From assembly GCA_013368325.1 (NCBI GenBank), contig JAACJK010000183.1, positions 1 to 60,173 of the forward strand: a DNA stretch of 60,173 nucleotides. Direction: 5' to 3'. The notes beneath the pieces were generated by a model. The model was given only the letters and a program-made list of their open reading frames with translations. It was not told where the DNA came from and did not search any database. Position 1 is the first letter of the stretch; every line of letters starts with the position of its first letter. The position numbers were made by a program, and so were the translations under genes. Positions 1 to 10,235 of this stretch are shown piece by piece. Source of the stretch: Ephemerocybe angulata. Lineage: Eukaryota; Basidiomycota; Agaricomycetes; Agaricales; Psathyrellaceae.

Positions 1-1505
1 ACGTACTCGTCATCAGCAGATAAAAGTACTGCGACCCTTTCCAGACCTTCCAGCTTGACTGGCTCTAACATGAAACGTATCAGGCAGGCACATATATCGA
101 GAAAGAAAAGGGAATACGCACTTGGCTACTGCAGACGTGTTGCTCTTCCTGGGCGAAGATCTATCACCCAACGAGGGATAAGCTGGAACTGTACCGATGG
201 GCACGTAACGACGGCCAAGCGTGTGTCTCCCTGACGGACTCTTGATGATAACGAGGTCTTCCTCTAAGCCTGCATCCCTTAGCTCCTTCCCCGAGCCACA
301 GATCTACACAGGATGCGGGAAAAATCAGGCTACAGTCCTTCTCGCAGTGCAGTGACTTACTCCTTATACTGCTCCGACATCTTCTTGGGCCTGCGGCCTA
401 CGTGGTCCCCCTGAGCTTTACGTTTTTGCGCTGACCTACAGCACTATTCGCATTATTAGGAGTAGCTGCTGTGATACTTGGAAGACTTACACAGGGAGGA
501 GAGGAAGCTCTCGAGATGGCAAAACCTGGGATGCATCTGCTGATGGGGTTGCTCATGGTATTGTCGATGGTGGTGTCGATGAAAGAGTGTGCAAGGTCAC
601 GGGAGAATGCATGATAGATCAGATTCCGCCGGAGGTTGATGTGATCCGTCATGGCATATGCCGTTACGGAGCTTTGTTGCGGCCTCTCGATATTTGTGAG
701 CGCCTCTTGACGTTCCCCCCTATCACACACAGCCCTTTGTAGGATTTCGAAGATATTATGTATCTCAGTGATTTAGACCAGCAAAAACTATACTCAGATA
801 ATTCTCCAGTAAAGCCTCGCGCCATCCTCTAGCGATAGCGAGTACATAGGCAGTGAGTACGTGCGTGAAGCGACGTACAAAGTACTTTCATCTCTTGACA
901 CCTTCCACGCCACTATAAATTCAGTGAGACTCGCAGGGTAGTCTAAAGCTAGGCTCAACACCTTCCTTTTGTGACAGCAGGGACATCAGGCAGCCAGTGC
1001 GCGCCCCCTTGTGCGCGAAGTACAATGGTGCGTCATATGCGACGTACGAGCACTCATTTTCCGCCAGTATTCTACAGTTCAGTAAGATTGATCTGCAAGA
1101 AGTTTAACGAGCAGTGTCTGACAGTGAAAGGTGCGTACCTCATTCTACTGTTGCTAAATCCCGAGCTGGCAAGGTGCGACTTGACGCCCTTCCTTTGTCA
1201 CTTGGTTTAGTATGATATATGTTATATATGTCTAGATTTTTCATAGCATGTACTGTGTGCTATTCATTTATTATTCTACGTACATACTTTTACTTTAAAT
1301 GTATTGAGCGAGCCTGGAGAGCATGAACAGTCTTGATGGTGGAGTAAACGTGAGACGAAACGCGCAAGTCAGACGCGGAACTGTGAATCCTTACCGGTTT
1401 CGACTTTAGCAACAACCATCAAGCTCACCCCACCCCCACTCGAGTACGGGTCGTCCAGACTGCGCACTCACTACAGCTGGTATAGTAAATTCTAGTATAG
1501 CTGAA
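1..1505. other. Left edge, no gene that can be assembled
   Basis: I could not build a convincing gene here. On the minus strand a coding-like stretch runs from 303 down to about 130 (roughly 55 open residues). It is preceded by a good 57-nt intron (donor gtaagt at 360-355, acceptor tag ending at 304) and an upstream stretch reading PKKMSEQYKE. The reading frames on the two sides of this intron do not match, so this may be the decayed end of a gene that starts or finishes outside the window. Positions 1200-1300 are AT-rich. Nothing else stands out. Confidence 0.3.
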
Positions 1506-2377
1506 ATGGGGCGCCCTGTTCTCTATAAAACGGAGGAGGAGAAAAAGGCCGCTGCATGCGAACGAAGCAGGAAGTACTATGAACGGTTAGGGCCCGGCAT
1601 CCTTGTACCACTTACGCCGTCCAACTGACTTTATTGCAGATTCCGGGAGAACATCTCCATTTCCAGGAAGCAGAAATATGCAGCCAAAAGGCGTAACGAT
1701 CCTTCGAAGCATGAGAAAGTAAAAGTTGTTAAATCTGACGAGGAGCGCAAGTACGACAATCGTCAGAAAAGCAATCGGTCATATCAGCGGTGCGTACTTC
1801 ATTGATTGTATACATGGATGCGCTCTCAAAAATGGGTGTACATTTCTAGAAGGAAATCTGCCCCAAAGAATGAAGGCAGTAGTAGCAAACAATCGAAACC
1901 GGCGAGTGATTTAAGGTGTGTTAAACGAGCGACAAATGCCATTCCATACCTCATAGGAACTGTGTTTCTTAGCACTGCAGTGGTTAGCCGCCGGCCTCCG
2001 AGGGACATCTGGGAAGGGCATACCAAATTTCTCCTCACATCCTACAAGGACATGCTGGAAAATAGGTCGCTTCGCGAGTTCCTGGAGGATATTTCAGCTC
2101 GGTACATCGAGAGTGGTGTGGTCGAGGACCTTGTATTGGTCTTGCCGCGCCTAATCCGGCTTCGAGAAGGTGTTTACGCCCATGAGCAAGATATCTCATT
2201 GGAGGTGGAGCAGCAGCTCAACTTGGTGAGCTCGAAGCGCTGGGTGCCAAAATAGACCAAGCTGTGGAGATGATTCAGGACTTGGAGGACATGGCCAGGT
2301 TCCGTGGGCACGACGAATTTATTGATTTGTATAGCGAGGGTGACCTGTACTATCAGAGATCACATTTGTTAGATTGA
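1506..2377 (+). pseudogene. Agaricomycete multi-copy hypothetical family, frameshifted
   Basis: The start MGRPVLYKTEEEKKAA followed by a basic helix-like stretch matches a hypothetical protein family that recurs in mushroom genomes, often near transposons; that assignment is from memory of the family and its function is unknown. Exons are 1506-1585, 1640-1789 and 1850 onward, with in-phase introns. Another intron may lie near 1916-1960, since the residues there (VKRATNAIPYLIG) look non-coding. The C-terminal part is helical (LLTSYKDMLENRSLREFL, then VVEDLVLVLPRLIRL). Near 2215-2222 the frame breaks: one frame runs into a TAG at 2253, while the frame one base earlier continues as a plausible helical tail (LGELEALGAKIDQAVEMI) to the TGA at 2375-2377. 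This fits a one-base deletion in this copy. Confidence 0.5.
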
Positions 2378-2598
2378 ATGGCATGCAAGTTGACATCCAA
2401 GGGATGTTATACTCCTTCTCTTTCTGTTGAACTCCGTTCTGAGCTACCAGGAAGGTATTAACTGACGTCGAGCGTGACTTTATCAATACGATACTTATGT
2501 GATTATAGACAGTAACTCAAATATCGAATGAAGGGCAAAGGATAAAAGATATCATTTCGATGGTGACAGGAAAAAGGTATTGAGGTAATGGAGGGTGG

Positions 2599-4327
2599 CT
2601 ACAGGGGTTCTTCAGTTTCAGAGAACTCCTCTTCGTCATCCTCCTCCGGCTCGTCCTCGGCGGGTACAGTTCGTTCTCCTCCGTGATGACAGTCAACGAT
2701 TCCAGCCTTCTTTCCAGCTCCTCCAACCTCTCGTTCGCCAGTGCCAGCTTTTGCTCCGTGGCAGCTGTCTTGGCTTCAGCGGCCTCCGCTCGAGCCTTGT
2801 TTCTCAACGCCTCAACGATAGATTCAACCTTGGCCTTACGGTCAGCGCGGACTAGACTGGTCATTGTCATGCTAACATCCTTATGAAAGGACGCGAGCGC
2901 AGCCGGAGCTTCAGCACGGAGCTTTGGGACGAATAATGCGTGAAGGGAGTCCGAGCAGATGGATGCTGCACGGCAACATACATCCAGCAACCTGATCGAA
3001 TGGAGATGCTCTCGCACTAGGTTCCTTATTAGCTCATGAAATTAGGGGTGCAATGATAGGAACGGTACGAACGCGGGACATGAGGTCATGGACCCAACCG
3101 GAATAACACTTCGTCGCGCGGGCGTTATCCACAATTTCCGGGAGCAATGGGCGCTTACGGGCCAAACCTAAAGACAGGGATGAAACAGGTCAGCACGATC
3201 GACAGAAAAAAAGAAGGGGACGCACGCCAGTTCCGGGCACCGCGACCCACTCCCTCAATCCAGTCGAAGATTGGCTTCGCACCGGATGCATAGGCCCGTT
3301 TCTTGGAGGCGGGTGCGGGGGAACTGTTCATCGAATCCTCGCGGGGCGCTTTTGCCCATGCTGGGACACAGAGTCCACATGGTCGTCAACGAGAGGCGTG
3401 GGACTAGTCGTTACAGAGGGTGCGGGCTGTGATGTTACATCAGAGGTTTCAAGTTCGCCATCCGGGAGTGGGACTGCGCCGGCGGGCTCTGGCACAGCAC
3501 ATGCGGAGGGCATGAGCCCAGCCTGTGTCGCAGGGACGGGGGCTGTAATATCCTGTGTCGCAGGGACGGGGGCTGGAATATCGTCGTCCAGAAGGGAGAG
3601 ATCGACGTTGTAGGCGTTACTCTGGGCCGTCAGAGGCGCACCACCGACGGTTGAAGGAGACTGGTCAGTTCCGGCAGGCGGTGCAGTAGCAGACGGAGGC
3701 GCGGGTCCCGCAAGCCCATAGGAGGCGGGGTTGAAGAGCCAGGGGTGCGACATTGGGGTATCTGATTGGGATGTTAGAATGTGCACGCCGTCCGCGATTC
3801 GCGAAGGAAGAGCAACTTACACCCGGGAGGGAACTGATACACCGGAGCACTTGGAGTTCCAGGGGGGTAGCTCTGAACTCCAGCAGGAGTTGCTGAGGGT
3901 GGGTTGAAGTTGAAGGCGTACGGGTTCACTGAGAGAGGTTTGATGGATCAGCAAAGGACAACGAGAACAACCTAATTCTAACTTACTTTGTCCAAATTGA
4001 AATTGAGGGTACATCGGCACTACGAGGGAAGGTATAAATTGATGATGAGATATTTAATGTGCACGGGGCGCACCTTGTTGAGCTGCGAGTGCTGGACCTT
4101 GTTGGACAGCGAGTGTTGGATCGATGACTGGGTTCTGACCAGCGGGGGGAGGCTATTGATAGCCTTTAGAGAGATATCCCGTACGCGAATGCAAAACGTA
4201 CACCTGCTTGAGCCTTGCGGCTGTGAGCACACTCAGTCAGGAGTGGGCTACCATCACATCGACGGCAGTGAAGCTTTTTGGCGGGCTTCGGCTCTTTGGT
4301 TGGTTGTCGACGTTTGGAAGGAGCCAT
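2599..4327 (-). CDS. Hypothetical protein: Cys-x2-Cys N-terminus, Pro-rich middle, coiled coil, acidic tail
   Basis: I do not recognise this gene. Reading from ATG at 4327, the N-terminus is basic and contains HCRRCDGSPLLTEC, which could bind a metal. Short exons follow that are rich in Pro, Gln and Tyr (VPMYPQFQFGQ; NPYAFNFNPP), then a low-complexity Ala/Pro/Thr segment with a repeated PAPVPATQ motif. After that come KPIFDWIEGVGRGARNW, an alpha-helical region and a coiled coil (KLALANERLEELERRLESL). The likely end is a strongly acidic tail (EDEPEEDDEEEF) with stop at 2599-2601. Introns have good GT/AG ends. Continuous translation needs a one-base correction at a C run near 3345 and another near 2665-2682, and the phase also fails at a six-C run at 4144-4149. 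It is either a transposon-associated gene with sequence errors or a decaying one. Confidence 0.45.
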
Positions 4328-4481
4328 GATGATGTTGAGTTGTCGTTGGCTAACGGTGCCAGGCTATATGGAGAGGGATGGGGTTCGAGCGAAAACAGCG
4401 GGTGCCCATGAGACGACCCTGGAACGATCCCACATGACTCCTGCCTTCTCCCTTGTATCATCGTTCCCCATGTGAGCCCAT
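4328..4481. other. Short spacer before the 90-bp repeats
   Basis: This spacer separates the start of the minus-strand hypothetical gene from the tandem repeat upstream of the KDZ transposase. It probably holds the promoter of the minus-strand gene. I see no recognisable motif. Confidence 0.3.
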
Positions 4482-4755
4482 GTGAGCCCATGCGCCTTGA
4501 TAAGATTGGATTGAGGCCCGCGCCGGGTGCTGAATTGGAAATGACGCGCTAAGCACGACCAAAGCACGACGGTGAGCCCATGCGCCTTGATGAGACTGGA
4601 TTAAGACCCCCACTTGGAGACGATGGGTGCCGAATTGCAAATAACTTGCCTAAGCCAGCCGGTGACCCATGTGCCTCGCATGGGAGCGGATTAAGGCCCC
4701 AAATATGTATTTGGATCGATGGGTGCTGAGCGCTGAATCGGAAACAAGGCTCATA
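4482..4755. repeat. Imperfect 90-bp tandem repeat, three copies
   Basis: The phrase gtgagcccatgcgcc begins at 4482 and again at 4572, and a diverged copy (gtgacccatgtgcc) begins at 4662, so the period is exactly 90 bp. Each copy also carries a variant of ggattaaggccc and of gggtgctgaattgg. The array ends about 55 bp before the KDZ transposase start codon. It may be part of the transposon 5' end or promoter; that is inference. Confidence 0.7.
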
Positions 4756-4809
4756 AACCACACGACACTTTTACCCCCACCCCAAGGCATTGCTTTCTAG
4801 CTCACCAAT

Positions 4810-7800
4810 ATGGCCACGAGAAAGAAACGAAGGCGTAAAGATGAAGATGACCTTGACGATGAGGCTCAGCATTCGTTCCCTAGTGAGCTCCTGGAGGCCG
4901 TGGCGGAAACTTCTTACTGGACATCCCCAACGAAACCTCAGCGAATTTTCGAAGAGGCAAAGAGCCCTAGAAAGCGCGTTGTAAAGAAGGTTCTTGCTCA
5001 ATCATCGCAGACCGCTGGGGCTTTCAAAGAGGATGATGAGGGTGCTTGGACACAAGAGGTGCCGTCAAGTCAAGCTACGGGCGCCAGTGGCATCGAGGAC
5101 GGTGGGACAATATCGGACGTTGTGCCCGACCAAGCGCCGGACGACGGTGATTTCGGCTCTTGGGTCGGCTCGGAAGTAATTGATCCAGACCTTGGGTGGA
5201 TCGGCGAAGACGACGACTTCGAAGACTATGTTGACGCCGTAACCTCACATGTCGCGGGGTATAGCCACCTTCATACCTCTCTATTCGTTGTTCAGGGATG
5301 GGATTCTAACAAGAGGCAGACCACGGTAAGTGTCGTATCTGATTTAGTTTGCTTTAATACTTGACATTGACTCCACCTAAGGATGCGTGGTATCATATGC
5401 GATTCCAAACCTCCGATGTAGGACAGCTCGACACCGGGTGCACCTGCCCTAAAGCTCTTAACCGCAACCTCTGTGTGCACAGGCGGTACTTTCAGGACTA
5501 TGAGGTCGAGAGTATCATTCTCGAGAAGAATGCCGAAGGAACCGAGGACAGGGATGTTGCAGGTGATAAGGATAGGACAGGTAAGCTACTTAACTTACCT
5601 CTTCAGTAATGAAATAGCATTGTAACGATGGACTCATCACCCCCGGCAGCGACGCTCTTCTCCCGCCGCATCCTAGGACGCCATCGTTTGGAAAGCTTGT
5701 ACTCCGTTCAGTCGATGTCGTCCTCCGAGCTCAAAGGCCGAGCGATCGTCAGTAATATCCTTTCCCGTTCGGAATCGACCTGGAAATGCTCCAAGGACAC
5801 GGGACTTCTATCATGCTATCATATAAACAAGGCCAGAGAGCGGTACCCAGACGTCCCAGAAGATGAAATCGAAGATTTGGAGGACTTTGTAGACTCAAGC
5901 CTCGACTCACTCTCTATAGGCGAACTTGGTCAGTTCCTGTGATCTGAACTATCTTGTGGGATGACGCTGATCTATCCTCAGCTCGCGGACCCGGTACCAC
6001 AGTATCCTATCTGCCAATACATCCACCGTTCTGGGCGCGAATCCCGTCCGACCCCAAGCTCTATTCCGATCCCCCTCCTGCCCGGACACCCCCAGATGGC
6101 CCATTCCCTCTTCAAGCCGATTCCTCCTGCAACTGTGGAACAACGCGGACCTTCTTCAATAGGGATGGGCTGAAAAAAACGAAGCGTTGCAAGTTGTACA
6201 CCCTGCTAACGGTTCATGACGTCGAGATTGAGGTTCAAGTCTGCCCCGTTTGTCCTTCCGTCCGGCGAAAGCGAATCGGCCCTGATCTGCGCGCACATGG
6301 CATATTCAATTTCAACAATTCTGCCCTTGTCTCCCACGAGCTACTTGACGAATACACCAGCTGCTTTACCTCCTCAGAGACGCCCTTTACCGCCTGGTAT
6401 ACGCAATTGTCAAGACGCTATCTCCTTTCTGGAAAAGAGTTCATGGGCGACGACCTCTTTCGCGCCGTATGGTTCGCATACGTCTCCCTCCAGAAGTTCG
6501 ACAACGACATGTCCTGTACGGTCTGCGGACCATCACCCGAGACGGTCATCTGGGATGGAATCACCTTAGCCTTTGGCCGGAAGCATCTCAGTGGTTCACT
6601 TCGCCCACCAACGTTTACGATGCCAGATTCCGTTCGGCGCCCTAACGTAAAGTACAAACCAAAGCAGCAACTCTTGCCCCTGGCGACATTACGACGGCGT
6701 TTCCGAGCCACGATGGAGCGGCCCACGCATCCCGACCGCATCGAGGATGGGGAAGAAGAAGGCGGTGTTGATGGCGCAAAATCTCCTTCGAAGAAATCGC
6801 GAGCCAAACCCAAGGCGAAGAAGGGTGGTACTGCGTCAAACCCCGACACTCCGTCGAAGCGGGCACAGGCCATCCCCGAGACATCCACCCCTTCGCTATC
6901 TCCCATGAAACCGCAGGCTAACTCCGCGGCGATCTCGCTATCAACTGTGGCGGTCTCTACTGAAGCAACTGGTGCAACAGAAGGCACTCTCGAAGACGCA
7001 GGACCGACACCACTTCCCGCCACCAATCCAAATGAGAACCTCCGACGTCGACAGGCTTTGTTAGTGGAAGACTACTTGGAGAAGGTGGACTCGGTGACTG
7101 AAGACATGAGAAAGGAATGTCCCGCCTTAGCGCAGCTATATACGATGCATTACGGCCGTGCAGCCTTTTGGTCAGGGCACAAACCTCCTGCCGTCATAAA
7201 GAACTTGTTCCGACAGGTACGCCCATTCTCTGGTCATGTGGACCCTGCTTACGACAACATAGATCGCCGCCGAGGAATCTGTGCTACAACTCGTCAACTA
7301 CACGGCACTGCTCAAGCTTAGGGAGTTTGTGGCGAAGCCAGACGTTAACGTGGCCTATAAGCTGAGGCCCATACCTTCCCTGAACAAGGTTATAAATCAC
7401 AGCGACGTAGATCTTGCTGATCTCTTGGGAGTGATGACCTGGATTGAAAAGAAGGCGCGTGCTACTCTCAAAGCACTGATCGTTGAACCGCCGCTGCCAC
7501 CGCCCAACATACATATCCTCCCGAATGATCATCTGGATTGGATAACGGTACATCCTCTTTTGCCCTCGCCCCCATTCACCTCTAACTGACTAAATTTCGA
7601 CAGACTGGTTGCTTTTATAGCATGCCCATAATACGGCATCGCCCGCTTTATCCGTCACTGAAAGAGAACCAAGAAGAACAGGCATCAGGCCAGCAACGTG
7701 GGGATCGATGCGGGAAGTATTACTCTCAATATGGAGAACGACGATTAACTGGGGGTATCATGGTATGCTGGTGTTCGCACAGCATTTGTTACGGGTTCCA

Positions 7801-8194
7801 TTGTATCCCCAAAGCCGAAGGTCGTGACGATGTCTTCTCAGCAATGGTGACTCGATGGCCGACAGCTCCCAAAATCGTCATCTACGACTTTGCATGCGCC
7901 TTGGGTCCCTACTGCTTGCTGCGCGAGCCTATGTTTTTTGCAAATACCCTCTTTGCCATTGACATCTTTCATGCCACAGGTCACAGCAAATGTAGCCCTG
8001 CAGCATTCCTATCCGAGTATATGAATGTGGACACCAAGCTCGAATACATCAATTCGAGCGCGGCCGAATGCGGCAATGGAGCACTTAGGAGGATTCGAAA
8101 ATCGGTCAGCTATATGGGACAGAAGAGGGCTATTATATATACAAAGGTCTTCCTTTCTGTATGGAATAGGCTGAAGATCTTGAAAATAGACTAG
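4810..8194 (+). CDS. KDZ transposase with SWIM-type zinc finger and cysteine cluster
   Basis: This is an RNase-H-fold DNA transposase of the Kyakuja-Dileera-Zisupton group, known to be expanded in basidiomycetes. Exons 4810-5325, 5382-5580, 5650-5928, 5982-7216, 7263-7547 and 7604-8194 join in phase into 1,034 residues without any stop. In order there are: a basic and acidic N-terminus; a SWIM-like finger (C192-x-C194...C203-x-H205); a cysteine cluster with CPVC and CTVCG pairs; a Ser/Lys-rich linker; and the catalytic C-terminus. The likely catalytic acids lie in IVIYDFAC (D933), AIDIFHATGH (D958) and NSSAAECGN (E993), followed by the family-typical RIRKSVSYM. The start at 4810 (MATRKKRRRK) follows the 90-bp repeats, and a tandem array begins about 150 bp after the stop. 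With every splice junction in phase, this could be an active copy; mobility is inference. Confidence 0.88.
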
Positions 8195-8349
8195 CATTTA
8201 TGGTGGCTTAACTGCCCTATCAATTTGTGAGGCCAGTAGTTATGTTTACAGAAGCAGTGATCTGACGATCCACGGAGGTGAACGAACGCAAGCTCAATAC
8301 TCAGGGACCTATGTCTCCAGAGGCATAGAAGGGCTGATGTTCGATTGGG

Positions 8350-9770
8350 GAGGAGGTACAAATGAGAAACTGGAGTGTCCAATGTCAGCAGAAGCATTGC
8401 TGATGGGAGGATTGAGGACGCACCCTCCGTTGGTTGTAGAGACATCGGCTTCGCGCTGAGAATCGACGGAGCCCGATGGCTACCTACCTAGGTCAGTTGC
8501 ACACTTTTGGAAGGCCATGCAATGTTGTTGGATTTGCTGTGAGTGTAACTTCGTTGGTGCAAGATTGATCACGCCCCAATGGCATCCTTCGGTCGTCCTG
8601 CAGAGCTTCTTCCCAACAACATTCCATTTGCCGTCACGGATGGGCTTGTTAAACTATGAGGGAAACTACCACGGTCTCGCACAGATAAGACACCGTACCA
8701 TTGGTGGAGAACCGCGAAACTCGATTAGCGGGGGTTGCATCTAAGTGGTGTCAACGTCCATCGGTTGACCTGCATCCCAGCCGATATCAAGGACTCCGAC
8801 GCTTGATAGGTCTCAGGGTCGAAAACCTAACCATCTCGCGAGCTGCCACCTCCGGCAGCGCTTTCTTAAAAAGTTGGTTGGATTCGATGTTGTGGAGGAG
8901 ACACAAATGAAAAACTGGAGTGTCCAATGTCAGCAGAAGCATCGGCGATGGGAGGATGGAGAACGCACCCTCCGTTGGTTGTAGAGACATCGCAGGCCCG
9001 ATAGATGCCGCCCTATGTCTACTGAAGCAGTGTAAGGGCGTCACGCGCTTATGGAGGGAATGCAGCCCGGAAAATGAGCGTCCATTGTCAGGAGAGGCAT
9101 CGGTGATGGGAGAATCGAGAACGCACCTTCCGTTGGTTGTAGAGACATCGCAGGCCCGATAGACGGCGCCCTATGTCTACTGAAGCGCTGTAAATGCGTC
9201 GCGCGCTTATGGAGGGAATGCAGCCCAGAAAATGAGCGTCCATTGTCAGGAGAAGCATCGGTGATAGGAGGATCGAGAACGCACCTTCCGTTGGTTGTAG
9301 AGACATCGCAGGACCGATAGACGGCGCCCTATGTCTACTGAAGCGCTGTAAAGGCGTCGCGCGCTTATGGAGGGAATGCAGCCCGGGTAATGCGCGTCCA
9401 ATGTTGGCAGAAACATTGCTGATAGGAGGATCCAGAACGCACCCTCCGTTGGTTGTGGAAACATCGGGGCTTCGCGTGGTTGTGGAGGAAATGCAGCAGC
9501 GAAACCGCCGCCCAATGTCAGCAGATGCATTGCTGAAGCGAGGATGGAGAACGCACCGACCATTGGTTGTAGAGACATCGCAGGCTCGATAGACGGCGCC
9601 CTATATCTACTGAAGCAGCGTAAGGGTGTCGCGCGCTTATGGAGGGAATGCAGCCCGGATAATGAGCGTCCAATGTCGGCAGAAACATCGGTGATGGGAG
9701 GATCGAGGACGCGCCTTCCGTTGGTTGTAGAGACATCGCAGGCCCGATAGACGGCGCCCTTAGCGCCGTT
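8350..9770. repeat. Tandem array with 158-bp unit
   Basis: The marker ccgttggttgtagagacatcg (with small variants) starts near 8427, 8972, 9130, 9288, 9446, 9560 and 9718. Neighbouring copies from 8972 onward are 158 bp apart, except for one shortened unit of 114 bp (9446 to 9560). The first copy, at 8427, is 545 bp upstream of the rest, with unrelated sequence between. Units share a block with gatagacggcgccctat and cttatggagggaatgcagcc. Because 158 is not a multiple of three, no reading frame can run through the array, so the short open frames on both strands are incidental. It lies between the KDZ stop codon and the broken end of the Ras exchange-factor gene. Confidence 0.85.
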
Positions 9771-10235
9771 GCTTGTAGAAACACTGCGGAGGTGGTCCGT
9801 ATCGTGGACCGTATCACCTGGATAACCGGGAGCTCAATCCAGCATGCCATGTCTACACATGCAGCTATGTCTACAGATGCACCGAACTTTGGATGAGTGT
9901 TTAAGGAAGTATTCGAGGTGTCCACGGTCACCGGAAGCTTTGCTGAGGGATGGATGGGAGCGCACTCATCTCATCGTGAAGTACTGCTGGGATGGGATTC
10001 TAGACGGAAAGGACCCAGTGGGATACACCTACAGACCATTTGACAGTATGGTACGCGATTGAGCCAAGCATTGGCCCACCTGCGACAGGATATAGCAGAA
10101 AGGGCAAAGGCCAAGGTATGGCCTATTGAGCGGGCATAGCCAAAAAGGGTGCAGGCATCACTTTTTACATCTTACATAATCATCCTCGCCGGTGAGGATG
10201 ACCATCATCCTTCCCGGTTAGGTGCGTGTGGACCA
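9771..10235. other. Junction region between the tandem array and the truncated RasGEF
   Basis: There is no convincing gene. A plus-strand frame ending at 10062 (reading WDGILDGKDPVGYTYRPF) looks mildly protein-like, but I cannot link it to any family. Near 10197-10240 the phrase gaccatcatcc occurs twice within about 40 bp. The region separates the repeat array from the point where Ras exchange-factor homology is lost. Confidence 0.4.

Larger units (their letters stand above)
4482..9770 (+). mobile_element. KDZ-type DNA transposon region (limits uncertain)
   Basis: The span covers the KDZ transposase gene and the tandem arrays that bracket it. The true termini, terminal inverted repeats and target-site duplication were not found by eye, so the limits are only those of the repeats. 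The transposase reading frame is intact across six exons, so the copy could be recent. The right side abuts the broken end of a Ras exchange-factor gene. Confidence 0.45.

Noticed and set aside
8191..9931. Chain of open frames on both strands within the repeat array (for example minus-strand frames starting MSLQPTEGA)
   Set aside because: They recur because the 158-bp unit recurs. The unit length is not a multiple of three, so the frames rotate and cannot form one protein.
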